A DNA stretch of 64,000 nt. It comes from Vigna angularis. Taxonomy: Eukaryota > Streptophyta > Magnoliopsida > Fabales > Fabaceae. The stretch covers positions 21,546,371 through 21,610,370 of the forward strand of contig NC_068976.1 of assembly GCF_016808095.1 (NCBI RefSeq), read 5' to 3'. Below the pieces are notes generated by a model, which worked only from the letters and a program-made list of their open reading frames with translations, did no database searches and was not told where the DNA came from. This document shows, one piece after another, positions 39,601-62,210 of the stretch; the first letter of the stretch is position 1, and each line of letters starts with the position of its first letter. Made by a program: the position numbers and the translations under genes.

Positions 39601-41516
39601 TTAACCCAAAATGGAAAATTACACTGTTTCAGTTTCCACACCAAACAATATTCAATCTTACAAAATTAACTGAACGATACATCATTTAAAAAATGGGTAG
39701 AATGTGCAACCTACCATTAGCTGGATCTTCAGTTTGACACTCAAAGGCCCCTGGAGGAAGCAGATCAAATTCTATACCAAGTAGTGGACCATCTTCCTCG
39801 TAATGCCTTCCTAATTGCTTCTTAACAGCAGTTATAGCTGCATGTTCTATCTCACCCTTCACTTTCAAATATCCTGATGGTTTGTATCCCAGGTTAACTG
39901 CACCTTTGGGATTCAGGGGTGGTAGAGCTCCGTTAGGTGTAAGATGTCTAGAAGGCTCCATATCATATGGATCCTGACCTTGAGCAAAAGCCCTTTCTTG
40001 CAAAAAGGAGCTGCTCTCAGATGATGTGTCATCCACTACACTAACATTTTCAGGATAATGGTTCATACGTCTGTGTGTCATGTCTGCAACAGATATTTCG
40101 TTGTTGTAGAAGTCGTGGCTCTCAACCTCCTTAGCATCCAGATACCTGTAATCGGCATGTTTACTGCTTCCACAAGAATCTTGGCCAAGTCCACTGCCAC
40201 GATCCTGGATGACACCACTTGAACGATCTTGCCGTCCATTAGCGACGGCTTCGTCTTTCATCAATCTTTTATCCTTTAACCTTCTGTGGCAAAACCACCC
40301 AGATATTTGCTTTTCTGTCAATCGTAACTTCTCAGCAAGTTCTACTTTCATTTCCTCTGTGGGGTACTTGTGCTCTGGAAACAAAAAAGGAAATTCCTCA
40401 TAAATTACCACTTTGCAAAATGCATTAACATATATACTTGACAAAAGAGTATTCTTACCATCATAAAATGTCTCCAAGGCAGAAAGTTGGGATTGTGTTT
40501 TCAGCTTTCTTTTCTTATTTTTCTCATTGGAGACTTTATTTTCTTCTGATTGCAGTTTACTTGATTCTGAACACCAACAGAATTCGGGAAGTTTAGTACA
40601 TGTGTTGTGTTGGAAGGAAAAAAGTAACTACAGTAATATATGCCAGACAAAACAATCACGAAGAATCTTGTGTCATTAACTGCTCAAATTGATTCATAAA
40701 TGTTATGGAATTAAAACATACAACTATACACTGAAGTGCCGAACAATTATGACCATATGGAAAAGCATGCATACAGTGGGATTGAAGTCATGTTACTCGT
40801 GTGAAATGTTGATGAGATTATAAGAATCAGAAGGTTTCTTTCCTCAAAAGTTGAATCAAGAAGTGACTCAAAACCTCTACCATAATATCATTTGTCACAT
40901 GATACAAGTTTGACACAGCCAGCTCATTTCTCAAAACTGGCCAGTTACCTGCTCCTCATTCTGTTAAAGTTTTCCAAACTTTAATAATTTCAATCAAATT
41001 TATAGTCTCAAAGGTCTTTCACAGAGAACCCACGATTTATGCCAATCAAGACCAAGTGCAAGTGAAAGTGAAAGAAGATAAAGAAGAAGAACAACATCGA
41101 CAAAAAAGCCTAATTCCAAACATTCCACACGGAAAGTAGATCCAACAGTAGACACCAATTCATGGTCATCAAAAGAGGAAAATAAAACTTCTCCAATCCA
41201 TACAAAAAGAAAACATGGAAGAGAATAATGTACGAATACATCAAGTACTAAATTTCAACTATGATCAAAATCAACCAAACCCCATTTGAACCCTTCAGTT
41301 TGACTCACTTTTCCAGACCACAAATACCCCAAATTGAAGAGCTTGGAGGCACCCCCACCATTACATCAACCTAATGCAAAGGACCCAAGTTCCCGGTGCC
41401 AACAATCAATTTCGAAAGCATGGAAATTGGAGTAATCTGAGAAAAATGAAGCAGAAAAATCGAAGACCCAAATCTGTGATAAGGTGAAAGTAGAAGAGAA
41501 ACACAATACCTTTCAT
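36680..41516 (-). CDS. homeodomain protein with a WFCHRR-type homeobox
   Basis: Eight exons, all GT-AG and in frame: 41510-41516 (ATGAAAG only), 40459-40566, 39715-40374, 39107-39183, 37303-37785, 37127-37210, 36939-37027 and 36680-36752 (TAA), giving about 526 aa. An in-frame TAA upstream of the ATG supports the start. The homeodomain covers about residues 21-78 (KRKLKTQSQLSALETFYD, then EHKYPTEEMKVELAEKLRL, helix 3 QISGWFCHRRLKDKRL). WFCHRR in place of WFQNRR resembles the homeodomains of plant DDT-type proteins, but no DDT domain follows. The rest is charged, Ser-rich and probably disordered, with ALPPLNPKGAVNLGYKP and LLGIEFDLLPPGAFE blocks. It is likely a nuclear DNA-binding regulator (perhaps like At4g03250). 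The fourth intron (37786-39106) holds a TRIM element. Confidence 0.9.
38203..38563 (+). mobile_element. TRIM retrotransposon in intron 4 of the homeobox gene
   Basis: Short direct repeats beginning TGTTGGAAGTCCCACATCGA lie at 38203-38323 (121 bp) and 38471-38563 (first 93 bp only). Immediately after the first copy is a primer binding site TGGTATCAGAGCC (38324-38336). Immediately before the second is a purine-rich tract GAAGGAGGTG. With an internal part of only about 150 bp and no coding sequence, this is a terminal-repeat retrotransposon in miniature, of a kind common in legumes. The right LTR is cut short after GGGGTTG, so no target duplication can be read. It lies antisense to the host gene. 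Confidence 0.88.
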
Positions 41517-43742
41517 TGGGGCGAGGAATTGCGTTGAAGAAGGATCCTCTGTTAAAGTTTAGGGGCGAATTTTGTTGAGTGGCTTGTGAGAAAAGCGAGG
41601 GAAAGGAAAAGAGAATGCAAGGACATTAAGAAAAACAAAAACAAAAAACAAAAACGTATGTTGTTTGTAACTGGATACGTTTTCAATTTGACCCCCTAAC
41701 TCCGCTTAGGAACAGAGAAAGGAGCTTCTGGTGAAGGTGGAAAGACAGAGCGAGAAGAAACAAATTCAATTCGTCTTATGTCGGATTTTCTTTGCTCGCT
41801 TCTTCCAATCAATCTTTGCATTCTTCTTACAAAATAAATAAATAAATCAGATTTACCTCACTATATAAAGTAAAATGCATTTCAAACAATTATAAACCAT
41901 CTTCTTTTAATCATACAGACAATTCAAATTACATACATTTCTATTATTCTTGCTTGTAAGTATAGATATCACAACAAACTTAATGCAAAAAAAGAATAAA
42001 AAATTAAAGATATTTATTATTTAGATCAACCCCATCAATATGAAAGAAAAATAAAATTCGATTTTTAACCTGATCAGGTTAAAATGAAAGTAAAAAGAGA
42101 TTAAATGCAATGATAATGGATTATTGTAGTAAACTTAATCAACAGAACCAATTTAGTGATATATTATTCTTACTACTAAATTTTTATATGAATTTTTGTT
42201 GTATGCTTTTTTTTTGTTAAGATTTAGTTGGTGTAAGTTAATTAAACTATAAAATGTGTTTTTTCTAACATCGAAATTATCTACGGATTTGTAGGATAAA
42301 TTATGTGTTTTTATGATTTTGTAATATGCATACAGAACTGGGTCAAACGATTTTAATCCAATTAATCTGTTCACAGCTTTAACTTGAATTTTGAAGTTTG
42401 ATTTTTTTATTACTATTTTTTGTTTTGGAAATGAATTCAAACTGATGAAAATTGAAAGGTTCAATTTACTTTTCTCTTAAATTTGATGTGAATACGTTGA
42501 TGAACCTCATTCCATCAAGGAAGATTAATAGAAAATAGAAAGCATAATTGTTAATTAATAGAAAATAGAAAGCATAATTGTTAATGTATAGTGAAAGAGT
42601 AAATTAGATTAATAAAATATGAAAATTATACAGATTTTATTTACTATTGTGATACTGTGATGGATTATTGTTGTAAATGAGTACAAGGTTTGTCATTTTG
42701 TTCATTTTTTACGTTATACTTGTGAGAAACATTAGATTCTTTCTATTTTCATCTGTTTTTTTTAATAAAAAGGTATTGAAAACATATTTACAGTTTTATA
42801 ATTACAAAGTATAAATAAATATAAAACACAAGTAAAAATTCATATTAAGTGTGTATGGAAAAGATAATCTAATCAATTGTATTTAAATTTAATGGGAAAT
42901 AGAACAGGATAAAATAAATAATTATTTGTCATCTTTTCAATATTGAGGCTATTTAAAACATAAATCGTTATTAAAATTCATCAAGTGGAAATTAGTAGGA
43001 TAGAAGTAGATGTTACATCTAACCACCATCATTTAATTTGGACCAAACTAGAAAAGAGGCAAAAACATAACATTAACATCAAACTAAAAAACGTTATTGG
43101 ACTATGAAATTTGATGCAATTCACATGATTATGAAATTTTTTTGGAGAAAGAAGTTAGAGAGTCTTCATATCAATAAATTTATAAATTTATGGAAGAGAT
43201 TAATAAGTCATTATTAATTGAAATATTATGGTAACATGTTCATCCATCATTTTATTAATTTAAATATTTTTTATTTTATTCAAATTCATTTATGAGATTT
43301 TGAATTTATATTGAATTCTTTATTATAATTTTTAATAAATTAATTAAATTTGAAGTCTTGATAAGTTTCGAATTAAGTTCCTAATTAACTGGGATTATGA
43401 TGTGATTTTTATTATCACTTTATTTAGTTTTTGTCACTAATTTCATAATTTTACAAGCATATCATTTAACAGTTTTGTATTTTTATAATTGATAATTTTA
43501 CATAAAAGCTTTGATAAAGAAGTCTAGAAAATCAGAGAGAAGAGAGTAGCTGAGATTTCTTTTAAGAAATTGTAAAATTATAAAATTAGATAAGAGAAAA
43601 ATTAAGTAAAGTAAACACTCAATTTTTTTTTAATTTTTAATGACTTAATAAATCATGAAAACTTAATAAACACTTTTAAAATTTATCAGAGTTTAAAACT
43701 ATAATACAATAAAATTATGCTGTGACGTTCCCACCTGCATCA
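41517..43742. other. divergent intergenic region between homeobox and PPR genes
   Basis: Contains the presumed promoter and leader of the homeobox gene (near 41517-41800) and the AT-rich upstream DNA of the PPR gene. A 30-bp tandem duplication lies at about 42524-42585. ATGCTGTGA at 43717-43725 would be a two-codon upstream frame if the PPR leader includes it. No gene is present. Confidence 0.5.
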
Positions 43743-45680
43743 ATGGCGAAGACAGTGTTGCGGCGGAACCCACTGGCGCGGTTTCTCAGACCTTCTGTGT
43801 TGGCAGTTTTTCAATGCCATCGCAACTTCATCCACGCGGGTACCAATCCCACGCTCCACGACCTCCTTCGCACGGGGAACCTTCCAGAAGCTCAGGCTCT
43901 CCTCCTCCGAATGATCAGAAAACGCGGCGTTTCACGTCCCCACCTCATCGATTCCCTTCTCGCCCCTTCTTCTCAGTCTCACACAAACGCCATCGTTTTC
44001 GATTTACTCATAAGAACCTACGTCCAGGCACGGAAGCTTCGAGAAGCTTCCGAAGCCTTCCGTTTGCTGAGGCAGCGCGGCTTCGCTGTTTCCATCAACG
44101 CCTCCAACGCGCTGCTCGGTGCGTTGGTGAAAGTGGGATGGGTCGATTTGGCGTGGACGGTGTACGAGGATGTTGTCGCAAGTGGCACAACGGTTAATGC
44201 CTTCACTCTCAACATCATGGTCAATGCTTATTGTAAAGAGGGTAGGTTCGAGGAGGTTAAGGTTTTCTTGTCCCAAATGGAGGGTAGAGGTGTTTTGTCT
44301 GATGTTGTCACGTATAATACTCTCATCAACGCGCATTGTCGTCAGGGGAATTTGTGTGAGGCTTTCGAGTTGTTGAACTCAATGTGGGGTGTGGGGTTGA
44401 AGCCTGGGGTTTTTACTTATAATGCTATTATTAATGGTTTGTGTAAGAAAGGGGATTATGATAGAGCGAGGAGTGTTTTGGATGAGATGTTGGGGATGAG
44501 TTTGAGTCCTGATGCTGCCTCGTTTAATCCCTTGCTCGTGGAAGGTTGTAGGAAGGATGATATTCGTGAGGTTGAGAAGGTATTTGATGAAATGCTGAGG
44601 TGTGGTGTTGTTCCTGATTTGATTAGTTTTGGTTCTGTGATTGGGGTGTTCTCTCGAAATGGGCGTTTTGATAAGGCTTTGGACTATTTTAGGAAGATGA
44701 AGGATGCTGGGTTGGTTGCCGATACTGTGATTTATACTATTCTTATTGATGGATATTGTAGAAATGGCAATGTGACTGAGGCGTTGAACGTGCGGAACGA
44801 GATGGTTGCGCGGGGTTGTGCGATGGATGTAGTTACTTATAATACTCTGTTGAATGGGTTGTGCAAAGGGAAGATGCTCGGTGATGCTGATGAGTTGTTT
44901 AAGGAGATGGTGGAGAGGGGAGTTTTTCCGGATTATTACACTCTCACCACTCTCATTCATGGGTATTGTAAAGATGGAAACATGAGTAGGGCACTTGATT
45001 TGTTTGAGACGATGACTCAAAGGAGCCTTAAGCCGGATGTTGTGACGTATAATACGTTAATGGATGGCTTTTGCAGGATTGGTGAAATGGAGAGGGCTAA
45101 GGAGTTGTGGTGTGATATGGTGAGTAGGGGGATATCGCCCAACCATGTGTCGTTTAGCATTTTGATAAATGGGTTTTGCAGTTTAGGAATTATGGGTGAA
45201 GCATTCAGGGTGTGGGATGAAATGGTAGAAAAAGGTGTTAAGCCTACTTTGGTTACTTGCAACACCGTCATTAAGGGTTATTTGAGGACTGGCAATATGT
45301 CTAAGGCGAATGACTTCTTCAACAAGATGGTTTTAGAAGGAGTTTCTCCTGACTGCATTACATATAATACTCTAATAAATGGTTTTGTAAAGGAAGAGAG
45401 CTTTGACAGAGCTTTTGTCTTGCTTAACAAAATGGAAGAACATGGGTTGCTGCCTGATGTTATCACATATAATGCAATTCTTAGTGGATATTGTAGGCAA
45501 GGTAGAATGAGGGAGGCTGAGATGGTATTACGCAAGATGATTGACAGTGGTATAAGTCCCGATAGATCAACGTATACATCATTGATAAATGGTCATGTTT
45601 CTCTAGACAATCTGAAAGAGGCATTCCGTTTTCATGATGAAATGCTGCAAAGGGGTTTTGTGCCAGATGACAAATTCTAA
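43743..45680 (+). CDS. P-class pentatricopeptide repeat protein (At5g01110-like)
   Basis: Intronless, 645 aa. Residues 83-642 form 16 consecutive PPR motifs of exactly 35 residues (typical: VVTYNTLLNGLCKGKMLGDA and so on, ending GVxPD), followed by DKF and TAA. No E, DYW or SMR domain, so it is P-class. P-class proteins bind single-stranded organellar RNA to stabilise, process or help translate it. The Arg-rich, acid-poor N-terminus (MAKTVLRRNPLARFLRPS) looks like a mitochondrial or plastid presequence. The order of motifs and the C-terminus resemble Arabidopsis At5g01110 from memory; this protein appears shorter at the N-terminus. The start is the ATG at 43743; the frame opens at a GTG at 43722. 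The RNA target is unknown. GC content is well above the flanks, as usual for a coding exon. Confidence 0.95.
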   Translation: MAKTVLRRNPLARFLRPSVLAVFQCHRNFIHAGTNPTLHDLLRTGNLPEAQALLLRMIRKRGVSRPHLIDSLLAPSSQSHTNAIVFDLLIRTYVQARKLREASEAFRLLRQRGFAVSINASNALLGALVKVGWVDLAWTVYEDVVASGTTVNAFTLNIMVNAYCKEGRFEEVKVFLSQMEGRGVLSDVVTYNTLINAHCRQGNLCEAFELLNSMWGVGLKPGVFTYNAIINGLCKKGDYDRARSVLDEMLGMSLSPDAASFNPLLVEGCRKDDIREVEKVFDEMLRCGVVPDLISFGSVIGVFSRNGRFDKALDYFRKMKDAGLVADTVIYTILIDGYCRNGNVTEALNVRNEMVARGCAMDVVTYNTLLNGLCKGKMLGDADELFKEMVERGVFPDYYTLTTLIHGYCKDGNMSRALDLFETMTQRSLKPDVVTYNTLMDGFCRIGEMERAKELWCDMVSRGISPNHVSFSILINGFCSLGIMGEAFRVWDEMVEKGVKPTLVTCNTVIKGYLRTGNMSKANDFFNKMVLEGVSPDCITYNTLINGFVKEESFDRAFVLLNKMEEHGLLPDVITYNAILSGYCRQGRMREAEMVLRKMIDSGISPDRSTYTSLINGHVSLDNLKEAFRFHDEMLQRGFVPDDKF

Positions 45681-45795
45681 TATCAACGTACACATCATTG
45701 ATAAATGGGCATGTGTCTCTAGACAATCTGAAAGAGGCATTCCTTTCCATGATGAAATGCTGCAAAGGGGTTTTGCGCCAGATGACAAATTCTAA
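45566..45795 (+). repeat. tandem duplication of the last PPR motif and stop codon
   Basis: Copy 1 (45566-45680) encodes the sixteenth PPR motif plus DKF and TAA. Copy 2 (45682-45795) repeats the same 115 bases with a few substitutions and a one-base deletion, and also ends GATGACAAATTCTAA. Copy 2 follows the stop codon and is out of frame after the deletion, so it is now 3' UTR. Confidence 0.95.
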
Positions 45796-46007
45796 GATTT
45801 CTACCTTTGCAGCTCTTGTTATCTAAAAAGGTTGGACTTTCTATCATTAGAAAATTTCGCTTCATTCTGTTGTAAGCATTGATGTTGAGGACCATGGTTA
45901 TGTTTTTCTTCGGTCCTGGTTCGGCATATCAGAGGAAACGCAACCCTGGTGGATGCCTTGTGTGCTCTAACATATAACATTAACGTTCTCACCCTGGTTT
46001 GTAACAT

Positions 46008-46013
46008 AATAAA
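46008..46013 (+). promoter_or_regulatory. putative polyadenylation signal of the PPR gene
   Basis: AATAAA 328 bases after the PPR stop, just downstream of GTTTGTAACAT. Plausible only; other A-rich sites are nearby. Confidence 0.3.
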
Positions 46014-46129
46014 GAGACACTTGTCTTTTATTATTGATAAGTGTAAATGTTAATTAAATTTGAATGAGTTTATACACTTATCTGGATTATAATGATTTAA
46101 TTTCTCTGAAGATATAGATATAAATATAA

Positions 46130-46640
46130 CTTCTCATGTTATATTTCTTACACTTATTTTTTTGCAGAAGATAAAAGAATTGAAAGGTGAAAGTTTTTGC
46201 TTGAGTGCGTGAAACCAAGCTTAAGAGAAGAGAAGTCATCTGTCTCTACATGTTGGTCATTCAAATAGTGAGCTAGCGGTTGAGCGATGCACACCAGTGC
46301 TCGAGCCATGAATAACATATTTAAACATGTTTTGGAGCGAGTAAGCACATTTCTTGAGCCATAACAGGATGCTTAAGAGAGGAGCCAAAATTTAATTCAA
46401 ATATTATAGTGACAATTCTCTTTGCTCAAATCAATGCTCAAACGAGACGAGGAAAGCAACCTTCAGAGCCCAACAAGCAGGTTTCTTAGGCACCCTCATG
46501 TGACATTGTTATTTATGGAGAAGCGATCACCTCACTTAAGCATCCAAGCAATGATTAAGTGAATGGTGGCCGCTGGAAAACTGTAAATAGGACTTGTTTA
46601 TTGTTTTGAAGAGATATACGTGGTTTATAATAGAATTTAG
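46130..46640. other. repeat-like intergenic segment rich in GCTCGAG/TTGAGC motifs
   Basis: Moderate GC, many short TTGAGC, GCTCGAGCC and AAGCTTAAG-like words, no open frame. It resembles dispersed legume repeats but has no ends I can define. Confidence 0.25.
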
Positions 46641-54121
<7,481 letters not shown>

Positions 54122-54499
54122 TGGGGTTAAATATGTTTTTGTCCCTTAATTTTCAGTGAATATTGGAATTAGTCCTTATTCAAAACTTTGGCCTAATTTA
54201 GTCCGCAAACTTTAGAAATATGTGAATTTAGTCCTTTTAACTAAATTTTATTAAGTTTATTTGATGTTTCAAGTACGTTTCGTGATAACATTTGAGTTAT
54301 TTACACCGTTTGACACGTTTTTGCTTCAATGTTAACTAAGAAACGCGTTTGAAACATCAAATAAAGTTAACAAAATTTAGTTAAAATGACTAAATTCACA
54401 CATTTTTAAAGTTTGGAGACTAAATTGGTCTAAAGTTTCAAAGATGGACTAATTCCAATTTTCAATGAAAGTTAAGGGACCAAAAACATATTTAACCTA
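54122..54499. mobile_element. foldback MITE, about 380 bp
   Basis: The whole segment is an inverted repeat with arms of about 180 bp. The left end GGGGTTAAATATGTTTTTG and the right end (reverse complement TAGGTTAAATATGTTTTTGG) match. The arms share ATTGGAATTAGTCC, AATTTAGTC and TTTGATGTTTCAA in mirrored order. There is no coding sequence. Ends of this kind are frequent in legume genomes. Target duplication is not clear, so the superfamily (Mutator-like is possible) is open. Confidence 0.85.
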
Positions 54500-55841
54500 A
54501 CATTTTAACAAGGTCTTTCTGTACTTATGAATTTTATTAGACCCAAAAATAATATATTGGAAGAATCATTTGAGTCTTCCAATATCAATAGGTTGATGAT
54601 TGTTTGTTCTTGTATCTTTCAAAAGAAGAAAAACTCTATGAGAACTTTTTCCTAAATCCGAAAGAAAGTATTCGAATTTTTCCAATAACTAAAAAGTATA
54701 TAAAAATTATGTGAGAGATCGTTAAAAATTTAAGTAAAGTGTGTATTGAAAGTTTTACATCAAGTAAAAATAAAAAAAAGTTGTATAATATTCTATACAT
54801 AATTTTGATTTTTGATACATAAATTAAGGAAGAACAAATTTGTTAGCGTAAAAGTAAATATATATATTTTTTTTAATTTCAATTTAAACATTCATCTCGT
54901 ATTTTTTTTGGGGCATATTAGTTTGACAAAACAATCTATGTATCAGTAAGAAAAGAGTGACTAAATAATCAGCATGTTGTTCTAAACATTTCTCAACATG
55001 CATTTAGTAATACATTTTAGAAATGTCAAAACTAAAACCACATACAATTTGATAATAAACAATTACGAAAAATGAACTAGTCCACCTTCGAACGATAGTT
55101 CCATAAACACGAACAGTTTTTGTTTAATCTCATTTATGATGTTTAAAACATGAATTTGGTTTATTGTTTGGCGAAAAGTATTTAAAATCTGTGAGGTGCA
55201 ATATTATATAATAATCAATTTGTATTTTCGTTCTATAACATAATGTTGAATTAAGATCTTCAAATGAAAAGTAAACCACATTGATATTTCTTAAATGTTT
55301 TTCAAATCACTATTGCATTGTTTCTATAATTACAATGATCTTCTTTAAATGGGCATTGGTAAGTAAAAAAGAGATGATTTGAAGATGTACGTGGTAAAAG
55401 GAAATAATGTAATGTTTTTAAAATAAAAGAGCGACATGTGTAGAATTTTAAAAAATCTGGAGTGTCAGTATGCGATTCAAAAGTAACAATTCTTTTTCAA
55501 TATTTTAATAACTAATTGATTTCAATGTTCACATATACAAATGTGATACCAAACATTAAATATGGTATTTCTTTTATTGGTAATATACGAAGATTTTGTT
55601 TGAGGAAAATAAGTTGATTAAAATTAGAGTTAGATTATAATATATAAATAAGATACAATCTTTTCTTTACAAATTAACTTTTTAAAACTGAGTTAGATAA
55701 AAATTTATTATATATAAGTTAATCACATGTCTATTTCTAAAAATGGTTTATACAAATTATAATTTTACTTCTTTCATAAACTGGTTTTAATTTATATACA
55801 ATTTTAACTAATGAAATATTCGGAGTTACATAAATTAGAGT
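54500..55841. other. AT-rich intergenic
   Basis: No gene or repeat recognised between the MITE and the hAT-like element. Confidence 0.5.
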
Positions 55842-56482
55842 TAGAGTTGTCAAAACAGGTAACCCGACTTGACTCGACCTGACCCACCATAGGTTAGTCA
55901 CTTAGTGAATCAACCCAGTCCGACTCACTTATTAGTGAGCTGAAAATATTCGAACCTGGTTCGACCTACTACGAGTTGGTGGGTTAAACGGGTTGACTCA
56001 CTAGTTCACTTAATTATAAGTTTTTTTAAAATAAAAAAATTATAATTTTTTTAATTTCAAATCTAAATAAATTTCACTCTGAAATGATGTTAAACTCCAA
56101 AGAGAATTCAAAAAAAAAATCATACAATACAAGCATAATAAAAACAATAAGCAAAAAAAACGAACAAATAAGTTTTTAATATTGATAATTTTTGTATCAC
56201 TTGTCCATTTATAACATTAGAGTCATGAATATTTATAATATCTATAACGAACAAATATCTATAATATTTTTTTCTCTTAAAACATCTTTTCTTTTAATCC
56301 CCATCTACAATATAATAAAAAAAATACTAATTAATAATATTGAAACACAAAATAATAAATAATTAAATTAAATTAGGTGGGTTGGTGAGGCAACCTGACT
56401 CACCACAAATTCAACCCGGATGAGTCGAGTTATAAGTGAGCTGGGTTAACTCGCGAGTCACAGTCCATCTTAACAATACTAA
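55842..56482. mobile_element. hAT-like non-autonomous element, about 640 bp
   Basis: The ends are imperfect inverted repeats: TAGAGTTGTCAAAACAGG at left and, reverse complemented, TAGTATTGTTAAGATGGA at right. They fit the hAT pattern TAGxGTTGxCAA. Both subterminal regions are unusually GC-rich, with repeated ACCCGACT, GACTCAC and GAGTCGAG words in opposite orientations, while the middle is AT-rich. No transposase. The 8-bp target duplication expected for hAT could not be read cleanly. Confidence 0.5.
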
Positions 56483-56954
56483 TTATAATAATAGATACAA
56501 GGAACATAAGATTTGTGTAATTACAATAAAACAATTAAAATTAAGGGTATATTGTATTAACACATTCGAGACTTTCTGAAATTATACGCAAGTTTACCTT
56601 TAGGGTTTGCAGTGATTTTCTCTATTAGGCACATGATATAATATTTCTCAAACAGGTAAAACCGATTAATATAATATATAACGGATGTGAATGTAATTTT
56701 TTTAATAATTTAAAAACGATTAGTGATATATATGTTTTTTAGAAAAACAATTAGAAAGATTGGGTACACTCCATTATATTGTATACTATATTATATATTA
56801 TATATTGATACATATTTGAATTGGCTACCTGTATGTGTGAAGATGCCTAAAAATATAATAACTGCGTAAGTATGAATGTTCATACATTTAACCTAGTTTA
56901 CGAGTGTCATTAGCGCGCGCGTGGCACTTGCGGTTTGCTAACGTGCATACGTCT

Positions 56955-61310
<4,356 letters not shown>

Positions 61311-61329
61311 GTGTGTGTGTGTGTGTGTT
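61311..61329. repeat. (GT)n microsatellite
   Basis: Short pure GT run about 255 bp upstream of the PADRE start codon. Confidence 0.9.
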
Positions 61330-61496
61330 CTTAAAGCGCCCCACATCGATCACGCTGGAAAGTGAATTTTTCAAAGCCGGCATGGCTGACCAGACCTTCG
61401 ACCCCATCAAACTTATTTTTAGTTCTTCCAAAAACATTAAACTAAATAAAGAAAGGACCACATTATTTTATCCAAAGTCAACATTATCAATTTCTC

Positions 61497-61505
61497 TATA
61501 TATAA
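61497..61505 (+). promoter_or_regulatory. TATA box of the PADRE/DUF4228 gene
   Basis: TATATATAA lies 79 bp upstream of the ATG. It is followed by a CT-rich patch (61547-61570) in the predicted leader, a common plant core-promoter layout. A strong TATA box fits an inducible gene. Confidence 0.7.
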
Positions 61506-61583
61506 TCAACCTCACCACGCAACCTTCTTCTTCTCTAAACCACTTGTCTCTCTTTCTCTCTCTCTTTCTGTTTCTGTGTTCAG

Positions 61584-62210
61584 ATGGGAAATGCAATGAA
61601 GACTCCATGCTTTCACCCCAACAACAATTGTTCATCGAAGAAAACGGTGAAACTGGTATTCTGGGAGGGCACGTCAAGATCCCTGAAGGGGAAACACATA
61701 GCTGGTGAGATCATGTTTGAGTTCCCTGAAATGATGGTGTGCCATGCAGACTCTTTCTTCATCGGACACCCTATCCCTGCTCTCTCCATTGATGATGAAC
61801 TCATGCCAGGCCAAACCTACTTTGTTCTTCCCATTGATCGTTTTGCATACACCACCCTCTCCGTGGCCTCCATTTCAGCCTTTGGATCTTGCCCTAACAA
61901 GTCCCCCATCAAGTTTGGGGGTTGTCCTTTTCAGTACTTACAGGGTTCTGATGGAAGGAAGGTGATCAAGGTGATGCCGGAGTTCATCACCAGGCTCATA
62001 ACTGGTGCCGACAAAGAGAGTATCGGTCCTTCCAGTTTCCTCTGCAGCACTCCTGAGTTGCAGAAACATTATGAACAGCTTGTGAAGTCCAAGGATCAGG
62101 TCTGGTCTCCTAAGCTCGAAACCATTTCAGAATACAGGATTAGGTTTTCGCCATGCAGATTCATCGAGTGGAAAGAAAAAGAAAAGCCTGTCGAAATTCT
62201 TACTAGATAG
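61584..62210 (+). CDS. PADRE (DUF4228) domain protein
   Basis: Intronless, 208 aa, starting at the first ATG after the TATA box. The family is plant-specific and often induced by pathogens and abiotic stress; its biochemical activity is not established. The N-terminus MGNAMKTPCF has Gly2 and could be N-myristoylated, which would place it at membranes. A basic segment TVKLVFWEGTSRSLKGKHIA (21-40) leads into the DUF4228 core GEIMFEFPEMMVCHADSFF, then PALSIDDELMPGQTYFVLPI (about 67-86). A variable middle is followed by the conserved C-terminal block TISEYRIRFSPCRFIEW. The copy looks intact and no gene flanks it closely. Confidence 0.92.
   Translation: MGNAMKTPCFHPNNNCSSKKTVKLVFWEGTSRSLKGKHIAGEIMFEFPEMMVCHADSFFIGHPIPALSIDDELMPGQTYFVLPIDRFAYTTLSVASISAFGSCPNKSPIKFGGCPFQYLQGSDGRKVIKVMPEFITRLITGADKESIGPSSFLCSTPELQKHYEQLVKSKDQVWSPKLETISEYRIRFSPCRFIEWKEKEKPVEILTR

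Noticed and set aside
43722..43742. Extended PPR start at 43722
   Set aside because: That codon is GTG. The first in-frame ATG is 43743, which begins a good organelle presequence.
44379..45020. 213-codon minus-strand frame opposite the PPR gene
   Set aside because: Shadow of the repeated PPR codons; no domain and no start or promoter support.
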